The position numbers and the translations under genes are program-made. From Macrocybe gigantea (lineage: Eukaryota; Basidiomycota; Agaricomycetes; Agaricales; Callistosporiaceae), in the NCBI GenBank assembly GCA_011319805.1, contig SJRY01000040.1, forward strand, positions 372,001-436,000: a stretch of 64,000 nucleotides of DNA. The letters run 5' to 3'. The notes beneath the pieces were generated by a model. That model searched no databases. It was given only the letters and a program-made list of their open reading frames with translations, and was not told the origin of the DNA. Each line of letters begins with the position of its first letter. The first letter of the stretch is position 1. Of this stretch, positions 24,984 through 37,124 are shown piece by piece.

Positions 24984-26514
24984 TGATACTTTCAGATAGT
25001 CTTCTGAAGACTGTATTGATTTCCGTTTGTGTAATGGGGGGACAATGACAGCCTTCCACGCAAATCCGCGCATGTGCGTGTAATGCCAAGAAGGATGGTA
25101 AAGATGGCCTGTCTGCCGAATAGAACAGACGCAGCGCTCCGTTGTTTTTCCAGCATTAGAAAAAACCCTCATCTGATTCATATTCGCTGATAGTCCCCTA
25201 CAAACATGACCGATATGCTCAGCATTCTCGTGCACTGGCTTGTGGGTCTTTTTTTTTTCTGAGGTTCACGCAAGCAGTCTCTAATGGCAACCAACCTGAG
25301 GAGAGATATTCTCGGTGATATGACCCAACAGCAAGGCTCCGACAGAATCAGAACACCAAGAAATATAAGACAGTACACCGCGGAGTTACAAGATCGGGAG
25401 ACGAAGGTGTATTGCGGGAGACAATGAAGATTATTCCCGCCCTTACGAGAAACCATACCTGATCGTGTTTGTCCGGGAAAAGACATGGCAACACGAGGCG
25501 AGTGGAACACAGACATAGTGGGGTGTCCTCGTTTTGATTAGTCTAATCCTGGAGGACCCCGCCTGTTCACAGACCGTGAAAACTTTGGACAGTATTAATG
25601 GCCTAGATCAGGTTCGCCGGGTGTGGTCACGCTGGAGCCCTCAAACTTTAAATCGACATTGGAGAATTGAGGATCATGGGACGGGCGTGCCAGTTACGCA
25701 TCGGTAAGACGTCTCCAAGAAAGCGAACTATATAGGAACCTCGGTGCGGCGTATGGTAGTACTTCAGCCAAGCCGATGGATTGAGAAGAAGACTCCACAG
25801 CCTCTCCAAGAGGCATAAGGCCGATTGGTAGTACCTATAATCCGAGAACTTGGGAATGCAGCGTAGGAACGCGGGATGGTTCCACCAATTGGATAGCACC
25901 GAAGAACAAAATCATATCAGCGTTGCTCCACTTGTGAATGTCCAGGTGTCTTTAGGTGTCGTCTGAGAAGGCGCTCTCCCTTCTTCATATAATTCCCGTG
26001 ACGGGCCATATTTTTAAACTGAACGTGTTCAGGCCAGCTGAGGGCTGCAATCCCGAGACATAAAGTTCGCGCAGCCAATGAGCCGATGTCCTTGGAAATT
26101 TGGGGTTCACAGGCGAAAATGGCCTCGTCATATGGCCCTAGACGAAAGAATTGCTGTGGTCATGTTCTCAAGGCCTGTCGGAATCGACCCAATCCGATAT
26201 ATTGGGAATAGAGATCGTAGTGAATGGCACGGCGATAGCCTCAAGCTCCGCTTTTCGCCATAAAAAAATGGACATGCAATTCGGTTCTGAAATAAGGCGT
26301 AAGAGGCTCCGTAAATTCAAAGAAAGTAGCAAGTTTTGGTATCCCTGCAGATTGGCGACATGGTAGGACTAGACATTTGAGGGATGGGACGAAAATGGAA
26401 ACATGCTGATGTAAGACTGCATCCGTGCAATGCTGTATTTGTTTGGATGTTCTCGTCCTCCATCACGTTTGAATCAACGCGTCAGATACCTACCCTGGAA
26501 AGTCATCCATTGCA
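24984..26514. other. Gene-free stretch
   Basis: 1.5 kb between two same-strand genes. Open frames at 25178-25516 (-) and 25648-25899 (-) have no recognised domain and no supporting splice pattern. It must contain the RING gene terminator and the NUP85 promoter; no specific signal can be assigned. Confidence 0.45.
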
Positions 26515-29213
26515 ATGGCCCATCTGAGCCTGTTTCCCCCGGTTGTGGAGTCTGGGCGCGTTAACGAGCTCGTCGAAGCTGCTCAGACCGTATCTTCAAC
26601 ATGGTCGCCATCAAGCAGTTCTTTGGCGGTCTTCATCACCAGCCTTGTGCGTGTGACCATTCAGCTTTTAGCTCTTCTTCTTGCTCAAATGTCTTCAAGA
26701 ACTCAGTGCGGCCAAAAACGCGAACACCCGTTCTCAACGAGGATCAACCCATCTATTTCGCTAACATGAACAAGGCACCGTCATCTGAGCGACGTCTAGT
26801 GCGTCTGTCGCGCCTGCTTCTGTGACTGAGTATTGAAGGGTTTCAGTTTATTACTGACACTCTTATTATCTTCGCGGCGTTCCAAAACTTAATCGAAACG
26901 GCGCGCCGAGAACCCCCAGAATGGTGTGTCGATTTCTTTCGAGGAAGCAAGCATCTCATGTGTTCAGCGTGATGTAGGATCCAGAGTGACGAATGCCTGG
27001 AGATGATACGGAAGTTGGCTATTGATTATGTCAATTTCATCAAAGAATGTTGGATCCACGCCTCCGTAAGTCACAAAGCATGTTGTGTATGTGCCATCGT
27101 CAATTTACCCAAATTGATCCAGCAACCCATCACGCGATCAGATGGTCCGCTGCAATTTAGCAGTGATCACTATCGCATGTTGTACACATGCTTCTCGTTG
27201 TTTGTCGTCCTTTACTTGCCCGAGCCTGGCTACGAAGATGCTCCAGTGGGAGATGATTTGATGGAATGGCTGAACATTCACTTCATCGAACCGTCTACAG
27301 AAGAAGGGGACCATCTCAGCGCATTAGATCGGCCTTGGGAAGACGAATCGTTTTGGCCTTATCTGACACGGTTCGTATATCCCGTTTCGTATTAGGGTTC
27401 AGTGCCTATTAAACCGGTACCTTGTTGGTTTGCAGAGCCACCATTCGCGGACTTTCAAAAGCCTCCGTGTTCCTCTTGGGGATCCTATCGCAGCATGCTT
27501 CTGAGGATTTGCGGGAACTTGCTCAAACGCTAGCACCATTGATCGAGTCGCAGCCACGGCTCCAGAATTTCACTGCTGAGAGGGACTTTGCTTATGCATC
27601 ACGTCGTTGGAGGGACAAAGTTGAAGCATTGCGCATTGACATGGATCGCGTTCCAGAAGACAACCGAAGCGATGATTTTGAAAACTGGTGGGACCGGCTC
27701 AGTGACATTGTTGGTATTCTGGAAGGGCGGCCGGAAGTAATCAAACGTGTATGCTTTGAACTCGGCTCGGACTGGAAGGAAGTCTGTGCTGTCTGGGGGG
27801 TTTTCGTTGATATCAGATTGAGAAGACAGGACCTGCCGTTTGTTCCCCACGTTTAGGCCGGAACCCTGAATCGTTCTGACTTGGCTATTCCCTTTAGAGA
27901 TGTTGTTGTTCAAGTTTTGGAGGACATGCCCCCAGATCCGACGAGCTTAGAAGATATGGTGCATGCTGCACTGCTTTCCGGGAAACCCTTGGATGCGCTT
28001 CAGCATGCATACAAGTTGGACTCTTGGCTTTCGGCACATATGGCAGACCTTATGGAATCCTTGTCGTTGATCGACTCTGAAGCCGACGAAGAGTACGTAT
28101 TGGTCATTTACCAGGCCGCATGATTCATTCATTCACGTAGGTCGCGGTCAACACTCCGAGACCGGTATGTTTTGGACTACGCGGAGTATCTTTATTCAGA
28201 TTCTGCTCTCTGGCGAATAACGGTCGACTATATGTATACTTGCGGAGAGGTCGGCAAGGCCCAAGCCGATGAGATCCTGCTGCGGGTCCCTCTTCGATTG
28301 CACGAAACATCAGAGTCAGATAAACAAATCAAGTCAGGAGAAGTTGTAGGAGTTCTGAAAGAAGTCAATGAGACTTGCTTCAAGTACAAAAGGGAAGAAG
28401 TCAGGAGAACCATCTGCAAAGTCGGTATTTTTCGTGTCATTGCTGGACATCTTGGTTTTAACCGTCATATTTCCCATTTGGATGTTCCAGATAGCGGCTC
28501 AGACTTTCGTGCAAGGAAAGGACTATGGTCTAGCCGTCTCGTACTACACTTCCGCAGAAGACTGGCCAGGTTTAGGACATGTGGTTGACCGCGTGTTAGA
28601 AGAATATATAACAAGCGGTATCTGTGATTTTTTGATTAAATCGTTCGCAGTTGGGTGACTCCGTTTATCCAGGCCCTCAAAATTTTGCCCAATATGCCTC
28701 CGCAATAGCACCATCGGCCCAGGCGCTCCGTGATCAGAGTCCAGGACAGGGGATATTCGTGCACCGCTTAATGTTCGCCGTCCAATATGCCCATCTGCAA
28801 CTACTCTTTCTTAAGGGAGAATGGCGAGACGCAGCCTCAGATCTCGAAGCCATCTTCCAACAGGAACTGGCGCCGAAATCATGGTGGGCAATTCTCCTTT
28901 TCGATGCCGTCAAGCTCCTGCAATTCGGTGCGTGCTTCTGGTGTCTGTACATCCCCAATAAATTCCTTGCCGATGGCTGTGACTTCCCTCAGATGACGCT
29001 CTTCTTTTCTCGCGGTCAAGTGCAGCTGATCTCCTTCGACGATTGGAGGAAATTTATGTTCGGACGTCGCAAGGCTGCGGTGATGACTACCTTCCTATTT
29101 TCATGAGGACCCTAAAAGGTGGCCAAAAGGAGGCCCTTGATCAGTTGGGAATCGTGCGTCTTGCTTTAGCCAAGTATTTTGCTAGATGTACTGCTTCAAA
29201 TGCCGCCAATTGA
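26515..29213 (+). CDS. NUP85: Nucleoporin Nup85
   Basis: Alpha-helical scaffold subunit of the Y (Nup84/Nup107-160) complex of the nuclear pore. The ATG at 26515 opens MAHLSLFPPVVESGRVNELV. Spliced downstream exons give PIYFANMNKAPSSERR, FQFITDTLIIFAAFQNLIET, FSSDHYRMLYTCFSLFVVLY, WEDESFWPYLTRATIRGLSK, FENWWDRLSDIVGILEGRPE, AYKLDSWLSAHMADLMESL, DYAEYLYSDSALWRITVDYM and a C-terminus RTLKGGQKEALDQLGIVRLA ending at 29213. The helical ACE1-type layout and the WRI..DY motif fit Nup85. The first two introns were placed by requiring frame and are less certain; later exons are long and clear. Confidence 0.85.
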
Positions 29214-30175
29214 ATTTAGAGATCATTCACGGAATCGTTGAGAAGGCAAGACAAACATCCACGCGGTCGTAGTTCTAACCAAAATGTAGTGCATAACACA
29301 AAGGCTTACCATGCGGGTTTGATGCTCGGTCCCTTTTGCCTTACCACAGAATTCCTATTTGCCTTGAGATGGTTCTTCCCTATCATGGTATGTCGTCGCT
29401 TAGGCGGTGAATCTATCTCAATTTCACCAGTCGTGCCGAGGCAGTTGGTTCAGGCAACCTGGCTGGGCTGCACACTGGGGTCGAGACTCTCGTCGAACTG
29501 GTGCCTTCCAGCATAAAATGGCTCGGAGGATGGGAGAATGGTAGGTAATACCCTCTCTTGCAAAAGCGAAGTCGTTCACTGCCGTCTGAAAATGTGCTAT
29601 CTTCTTCTGATAAAGGACCGCTATTCATGTGGCCACGACATCCTGATGAAGAGAGAGAAGGTATTTTACGCCCCTTTGAACCTCGGCATCGTGAAATGAG
29701 AGATAACGCTCAGGTGGACTGCAATAATCGTCAGTGCGTGATGAGCTATCAGCACCAGAGCGGCGTTCACAATTGTGACGTCGAGTGTTTCCGGAGGTAA
29801 GTGGTGTGGGTCCTGCTTCGGTGTAGAGATTGTGGTCTTGATTGGTCGAATAAAGGCAAGAACCAGATAGGCCATTCGTGGCCAGGACCCTACCTCAGAG
29901 ATGCTATGCGTGTCAGCACGGTGTACATTGATTTGTGGTGACAATTACGAGTGATTGTAGTCTATACTTTTATGCAAAACCCATTTTTCTTCCGCAGGCC
30001 GGTATGTTCATCGGCGATCATTCTGAGGTGACCAGATTTGGTGACAGGGTCTCACGTGCAAGCCGTCTTCGGCAATTCCGCTTGCACCTCGTCGTCAACC
30101 CGCGCTAGCAAGCTGCCTCAACCAAGAGCCACCGCGCCAGCCGCTATCCTCAATCCTCAAACCCGCCTCTTCGTC
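29214..30175. other. Stretch with weak coding-like segments, unresolved
   Basis: Between NUP85 and the RhoGAP gene. On the + strand a segment near 29450-29535 reads GLHTGVETLVELVPSSIKW, and one near 29590-29700 ends in KREKVFYAPLNLGIVK, but they could not be joined into one product or matched to a family. On the - strand 29666-29944 is open without any domain. It may be a decayed gene, long 3' and 5' untranslated sequence, or nothing. Confidence 0.35.
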
Positions 30176-32837
30176 ATGGCCGATGACGGATACCTGTCCA
30201 GCGCATGGGAGAGCGGCGATCAGTCTGATTTCCAATCCTCTGGCGGCTTTGGCCGCCCTCAGTTGCGAACGTTCGAGCCCATCGAGTCGCCCTCGTCCAG
30301 CCCGCACATTTTGTCATCTTCGCCACCGACTCGGTCTAGTGTGGACTCGGCGGGTCGGGCGTCGACGTCAAAATGGCCGGAGAGCCCTCCTGCTGTGACG
30401 CTCGAACGTCGGGACACCCTCACCACCATCCAGAGCGACGCGGGAAGTCTCGTGGAGCCGGCTTTCGATGAGAACATCTTGCGCACCTTGTGCGATCTGG
30501 ACGTGTGTCGGTTTTGTTACTGTCCGGTCTCGGTACAGTTCTATCTAATGCCGTATTTAATAGTGCGGTGTGCCCCTCTTGCTTGACAGGATCAAGCAAA
30601 GCACAGTGTCGTGCAGGGCGAGTTTCTTTCCTTTTGCATCGCAAATCTTGCTGTGGAACTGAGCGTATCGATAGGAAGCGTCAATATTCTTCAAGAAAAG
30701 GGCCGTTATGGAAGAGGAGTACGGGAAAAGTATGCAAAAGCTTGCTCGAAACGCGGCGGACGCATACGCTTTGAGCGACGCCAAAGCGGGGTAAGAATTT
30801 GAATTTCTACGGTAATATTTACCTCATAGTTTGCTCATCGCTGATCAGGACATTTGTGACTGCTTGGCGAAACACAATGCGCGTGCACGAGATGATGGCG
30901 GAGAACAGGCTAAAGTTTGCACAGCGGCTTAATGAAATGAGCGAGGAGCTTGCTGTTCTTGCAAAAGAAGTTGACAAGAACAGAAAACAGGTGCCTAGCA
31001 TATACTAATGGTGCCCTGTCTATGATATTCACGCACCTCAGACGAAAGAGTTGGCGACGCGATACGAAAGAGCTTTGCAGGAGTCCGAGACCGTGACTGA
31101 CAAGAGTCGAAACCGGCTAGACATGACCTCGGAAGAACTCGAACGCATATTGCTTCAAAAAGAGGGCGAATCCCTTAAAGACAATGCTGTGCAGCAACGG
31201 TCTGGTGGAGTTGGTGGTAAGCGGGTTATCGGCAAGGCCGTAGCCAAAGGAGGTCTCCTGTTGAAAGGGAAGAATCCCGGCAATGTGGGTAATCTTCGTA
31301 TCTTGGTATCTCTGTTCTTCTGAAAGCATGAATCAGATTCAACGTCAAGAAGATGATGTCCGAGCTCGAATGTCCGCAGCATCAGACCAGTATAGAAAAG
31401 CTGTCATTGATACCCAAACCATGAGACAGGAGTATTTCAACTTCCAGTTACCTCGTATCTTACGGGTACGTTCATCTTCGGCTGATGCAGCACCTGACTC
31501 AGGCATGTCCATTCAGGGCGCTCAAAGAATGCTCGGATGAAATCGATTTAGGCACACAATACCACCTTACTCGATATGCTTTCCTCTATGAGAGCATCGT
31601 TCTTAGCGACGGGACCATTTTAGTTCCTCCTCCAGAGGAAGGTGGGTAACTTGTATTGCGCAATTTGATTCCCAAGCTTACAAATTACCCAGGACTTGGC
31701 TTAAAGGCCTCCATCGAGACCATAGATAATCGAGGCGACTTCAAGATATATATGCAAAACTATGCTTTCGCTCGCGGAAGCAATATTTCCAAGGGTCCAC
31801 GACGAGACGGTCCTGCGGACGAAGGCTTTGTTTGTATCCTTCAATTTATTCCGTGTCACATGCGTCTAATCAAGTTATCTAGTTACCTCCGTTACTTCCT
31901 CACCAACTTGAGAAACCACCGATCCCTCATATACCCCTTAATGGCTCGAATGGAATACAAGACAAAGGCCGGCCGACGTTTGGTGTCGATCTAGCAGAGC
32001 AGATGATCCGCGATGCCGCTGACGTGCCGCTCATCATGGAAAAATGCTGCCAAGCAATAGAAAAGTATGGGTTGGAGACGCAGGGCATATATCGCATCAG
32101 CGGGACGACAAGTAAGGTCGCGAGCCTCCGTCAAAAGCTAGATAAAGGTCAGTCGTACGACGTGCCGAGATTTGCGCGCTCGGTAGCCTAATTCCTGTCA
32201 AACAGATCTGGACAGCGTTGACCTGGACGCACCAGAATGGTCGGGCGACATTCATATCGTCACGAGCGTGTTGAAGATGTGGTTGCGCGAGCTGCCGGAT
32301 CCTCTCATGACACACAGCCTGCACCAGGGCTTCATTGATGCAGCCAGTACGTAATTCCAATGTTTTCTTGTCAGCCGATTCACCGATCCAATCTACCGAA
32401 ACAGAGATTGAGAATGACCGGTTGCGACATATCCGTCTGCACGAAAGGGTAAACGAGCTGCCTGACCCTAATTATGCCACTCTCAAGTACTTCCTTGGTC
32501 ATCTGCACCGGTGGGTCCCATCAGCATTCATTGTTTTTCCCTGTCCCTGAGCTCGTCGCACATCTCCCCTTGACTAATCGTCCATGTCCGCAGCATAATC
32601 CAGCGTGCGGCTGAGAATTCGATGTCAGCGCAGAATCTGGCGATCGTTTTTGGACCCACGTTGTTCGGCAAGGCTCCTAATAGTGGCCCGATGAACGGAG
32701 GAATGGCAGACGCAACACTGCAGAACACGGTTCGTGACCCATTTTTTCTCCTCGCTTTTGCTTCTAAACACTCTTTGCAGGCTATCGAGACGATTCTACA
32801 TCACTATACCGATATATTTATTGAAGAAACGGAATGA
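30176..32837 (+). CDS. F-BAR and RhoGAP domain protein (Rga7/Rga8-like)
   Basis: Membrane-curvature-binding GTPase-activating protein for a Rho-type GTPase, expected at sites of polarised growth or septation. A Ser/Pro-rich N-terminus (MADDGYLSSAWESGDQSDF) precedes the FCH/F-BAR region (FFKKRAVMEEEYGKSMQKLA, FVTAWRNTMRVHEMMAENRL, then long coiled coil with QYRKAVIDTQTMRQEYF). After a linker comes RhoGAP: VPLIMEKCCQAIEKYGLETQ, the catalytic-Arg loop GIYRISGTTSKV, LKMWLRELPDPLM, and NSMSAQNLAIVFGPTLFG. It ends IFIEETE at the TGA at 32835-32837. The intron after the first conserved exon probably begins with GC (30618) rather than GT (30606), since that keeps SCREAS. The start is the ATG at 30176. 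Confidence 0.9.
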
Positions 32838-33285
32838 TTCCTTCATCACCCTTTCTTGCCATCTGTTTTCTATCTCTGTCACTTGTTTCGCAAACCCTGT
32901 ATACCCTACGTCTCTGTGACCCCCTGCCTATTTTAGTATTATTCGGCCTGGGCTGCGCATGCAGATGGTCATGGACGCTCCTCTTTCCGCAGTCTTGGAC
33001 AATCACTTTTTTTTTCTTGGCATCACTATGGTCTGCTCTATCCAGCTATCAGCAATATGTATTCTATATCTCATTTTTTTTTATATTTTGTTGCGAAGGA
33101 TTTCATAGTTAGTGATAATAAATAACGCACGCTCTAAGTCTAACATTTGGCTAATGAAATGAATGAGGATGGTTCATCCGCCAGACGGTATGGATGACTG
33201 ATATCAAATGTTACAAGTTGAATGATGCGGACGGAGAAGTCGTAAAAAGGGGCGTGATACAGGGTGGGATGAATAACACGATGCG

Positions 33286-34597
33286 CTATTCGGAAACAAA
33301 GAACCACCCCTCCTGGCCCAAGACCCATTCTGTGTCAGAAGGGAAGATCACTCTTCTCAGCGACGGACATGCCCTGCTCCAGTCTGCGCAGAGTGCAGAT
33401 TCTTCTCGCGAGTCAGCCCTGCCCACGCCACCGACGTCAGTGGGCGACAGATCGAGGAACTTGAGCTGGTTGAAGGCGTTTAGAACGGGCGACAGCACGG
33501 CCAGAGTCTCTAAATTTCTTGCAAAGATGCGAACTTTAGCATGTGGGTTTTTTTCAGAAACAAGAGCTTCAACCATGGATGAAAACATGCAAGAAAGAAA
33601 AGGGGGAGATGGGGTGGGGAAGAAGTTGCTTACGATGCCGGAGAACGCGTAATGCAGGGTGTGGCGGAGGGCGAGCTTGATCCTCAAGACGTGGACGGTG
33701 GCGAGGTGGGTGGAGATGTTGCGGAGGACGACGGGACGGACCGACATGGAGGAGAGATCGAGATAGCGGAGGGGAGCTGTCGTCTGGGTCATGCGGCGGA
33801 GGTTTTCCCGATTGACGTCGGCGTCCTGGCCGATGAGCGAGAGATACTGCACTGGTCGGCCTGGCAGCAGCGAGGCGGCCGTGTCGGCGGAACCGCGGAA
33901 CCAAGAGAGCGCCGGAAGGGCATCCGCGGGCAGCTCGAGGCTGGCGTCTCGATGGTCCTGCAACTTGAGATGACGTAATGCCGGCACCGACGATAGGAAT
34001 GCCGCCAATGTCCCGCCGTACGCTTGGACGCCCTTGACCCAGTCGGCGCCGAGTGAGCAGTGCCGCAGGAGAGGGAAGCGGCACCCGTGTATCACCCGCT
34101 CGATCGCGTGCATCGATGGTGGTGGCGGTGGTGCGGTGGCACTGCGGGCCGTAACGATCGCTGTGCTGGTCTGCCATGGTCAGATTCGCCGGGCCAAGGT
34201 AAAGGTCAAGGTGCTCGAGGCAGACGAGCAGGGGCAGCACGGCTGCGAGCTGTGCGCAGGCGTCGTCGAGGCGGTCGCGAGATCGGGTCTGAGCGAGGGG
34301 GCTGAGCCAACGGACTTGCACCCGCCGTGTCGTGTCGAGCAAGTGTGGCCGGCGATGGATCGCATCGCACCATCGGAGCGTCTTGGCGGGCTCGTCCGTC
34401 GATTCGGAGAGGACGTCTGTGATAATGACAGAGGCATAGAGGAGGCGTTCGGCGACGGCGTTGAAGCGACGCGAGACGGCGGCCACGCTGGCCAAGGTTG
34501 CGAGCGGGAGATCGCCAAGCATGGCAGAGAGTATCTCGTTGGGGAGCGCTATAATTATCGGGTTAGCGTTATCCAATCTCTCAGACGGTGCTGCCAT
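33286..34597 (-). CDS. F-box protein with one apparent frame break
   Basis: Substrate adaptor of an SCF ubiquitin ligase, target unknown. The ATG at 34597 is followed by the F-box (IIALPNEILSAMLGDLPLAT, LASVAAVSRRFNAVAERLLY). A leucine-rich region of the basidiomycete F-box type follows (LVCLEHLDLYLGPANLTM). At about 34,110-34,150 the frame breaks inside a CACC-rich run; the next frame continues with AIERVIHGCRFPLLRHCSLG, HLKLQDHRDASLELPADALP, LRYLDLSSM and NAFNQLKFLDLSPTDVGG to the stop at 33286. No GT..AG intron of normal size fits the break. It could be an assembly indel or a young pseudogene. The stretch FFPTPSPPFLSCMFSSM near 33,600 is also unusual and may be an intron. Confidence 0.7.
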
Positions 34598-34898
34598 GAG
34601 GAAGGGAGGCTGGAGCAGTGGTTTGGAATCGTTGCCTATTTTAGACGGAGTATCCTCGGAAAATCGCAGAGGGCTATTTGTCGGGAACGGAACATCGACG
34701 GAAGTTCGTCTTAGAGTCGGACAGTTATGACGCTCGATAGCGATGTGTGAGAGCAGCCTATCCCCGACAGGACTCACACGTGGAAAACAACGTAAAGATA
34801 GAGTGATGGTGAGAGAATCGATAAATAGTAAAAGGTACAGTAGAATACAAATGAGCAATGCGGAAAAGAAAAACGAGAATGTACACCACCACCAATGT

Positions 34899-35334
<436 letters not shown>

Positions 35335-35631
35335 CTTTTCAGAATATGTTTAAAAGCGAATAAAAGTAATGTGGTGTTGCGTGATGATGGTTCAAAGTCA
35401 AGCAAGTCAATTGACTCATCATCATTGCCTTTCTCACTTTATATATATATTCAACTTCAGGTGGCTGTGCTACATTTTCCCTTTTGTTGATTGTGCACAG
35501 ACCCGTGTCGTGAATAGTCACGTGTTGGACGCGGTCGCGTTTAGATAAATAAAGTGGGATTGATGAATGAAGGCTTCATTGACTTTTGGCGCACTTTCGA
35601 TTTTAACCACCATCTATCATCATCAGAATCA
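35335..35631. promoter_or_regulatory. Shared H4/H3 divergent promoter, copy 2
   Basis: 297 bases between the ATGs. The elements of copy 1 recur: a TATA-like run (tttatatatatattc) at about 35438-35452, CACGTG at 35519-35524 and agataaataaagtg just before H3. A small insertion near the H3 start accounts for most of the length difference. Confidence 0.7.
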
Positions 35632-36216
<585 letters not shown>

Positions 36217-37124
36217 ATTTTACCTGGGACACTTGTACTTTTACTGTATTTATCACCTTATTTTCATCTCGCTATAAATCGCATTCGCTTGAAAACGCGA
36301 TGGGAAGAGCGAAAATCTGTTGTCAACTGGGCAGAGTTGTTTGTTTGCCGAGTCCGTCATCTTGGCTGGTATTGTCAGGGTCACTCGGCCATCTTTTCCG
36401 CAGCCTGCCATCAATATCCAGAATCCATTCGCGTCTGTCCTTTTATCTATACTGCCAGCAGCCTGATTTCTACACTAACGGAAGGATTATCGCGAAATAT
36501 TCGCGCCGACTCAACTGTTTGAGGCGCGAATGTCTCGGTCACGCCAAGGTCTCAGGTCGACCGTCGCCCAGCCGGCGCTCCCATTAAACTACCTCCAGTT
36601 TCTGGAAAAGTGTGGTTCGCACGCTGCATCGGTCTCCTAAGGTCTCGTGCCAGGACCCGACTCCTCGCGCATCGCGCAGCAGGTTACGCGACGTGCGAGG
36701 TTCGTTCGAGCTTGAATTTGGAAGCAGGCTGAGACGATCTTGGCGGCTAAACGTGAATACCCGCGTGTGGTCTGCTCACCGTTACGGCGGAGTATCCGGA
36801 CGGTCTCGTTTTACATATGTCTGCGCGTCAAGATCATAATCGTTATTCCGATCACCCATATATCTGGAATCCGCAGTCCTTGACTGCGTCCCAATACACT
36901 CCTAAAACCTCTTGAATTGCAGCTCGCAGGACGACTGCAACTGATTCACACAGCTCTCTCCATCCCACTTATCTTCTTACACGTTTCCGCTTCATTCCTT
37001 GCCATTGCCGCTTATCTTCAAGTGCTTCATAGAGCTTAAGAGGTAATTGACTCCGCCTCTGATTATTACGCGCTCCGTCACGTCTTCATGCTTCACTCCC
37101 CCCACTTCCATAGCTTGAGATAGC
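36217..37124. other. Gene-free stretch
   Basis: About 0.9 kb between H3 copy 2 and the aspartic protease. Open frames (36289-36522, 36612-36839) are Arg/Ser-rich and look like chance. The middle part is CpG-rich. It must hold the protease promoter; no element is clear. Confidence 0.45.

Noticed and set aside
24771..25235. Minus-strand Val-rich frame
   Set aside because: Reverse of the Asp/Glu repeat (GAC/GAG runs) in the RING gene tail.
34034..34714. + strand frame of 226 codons
   Set aside because: Shadow of the GC-rich F-box gene on the other strand.
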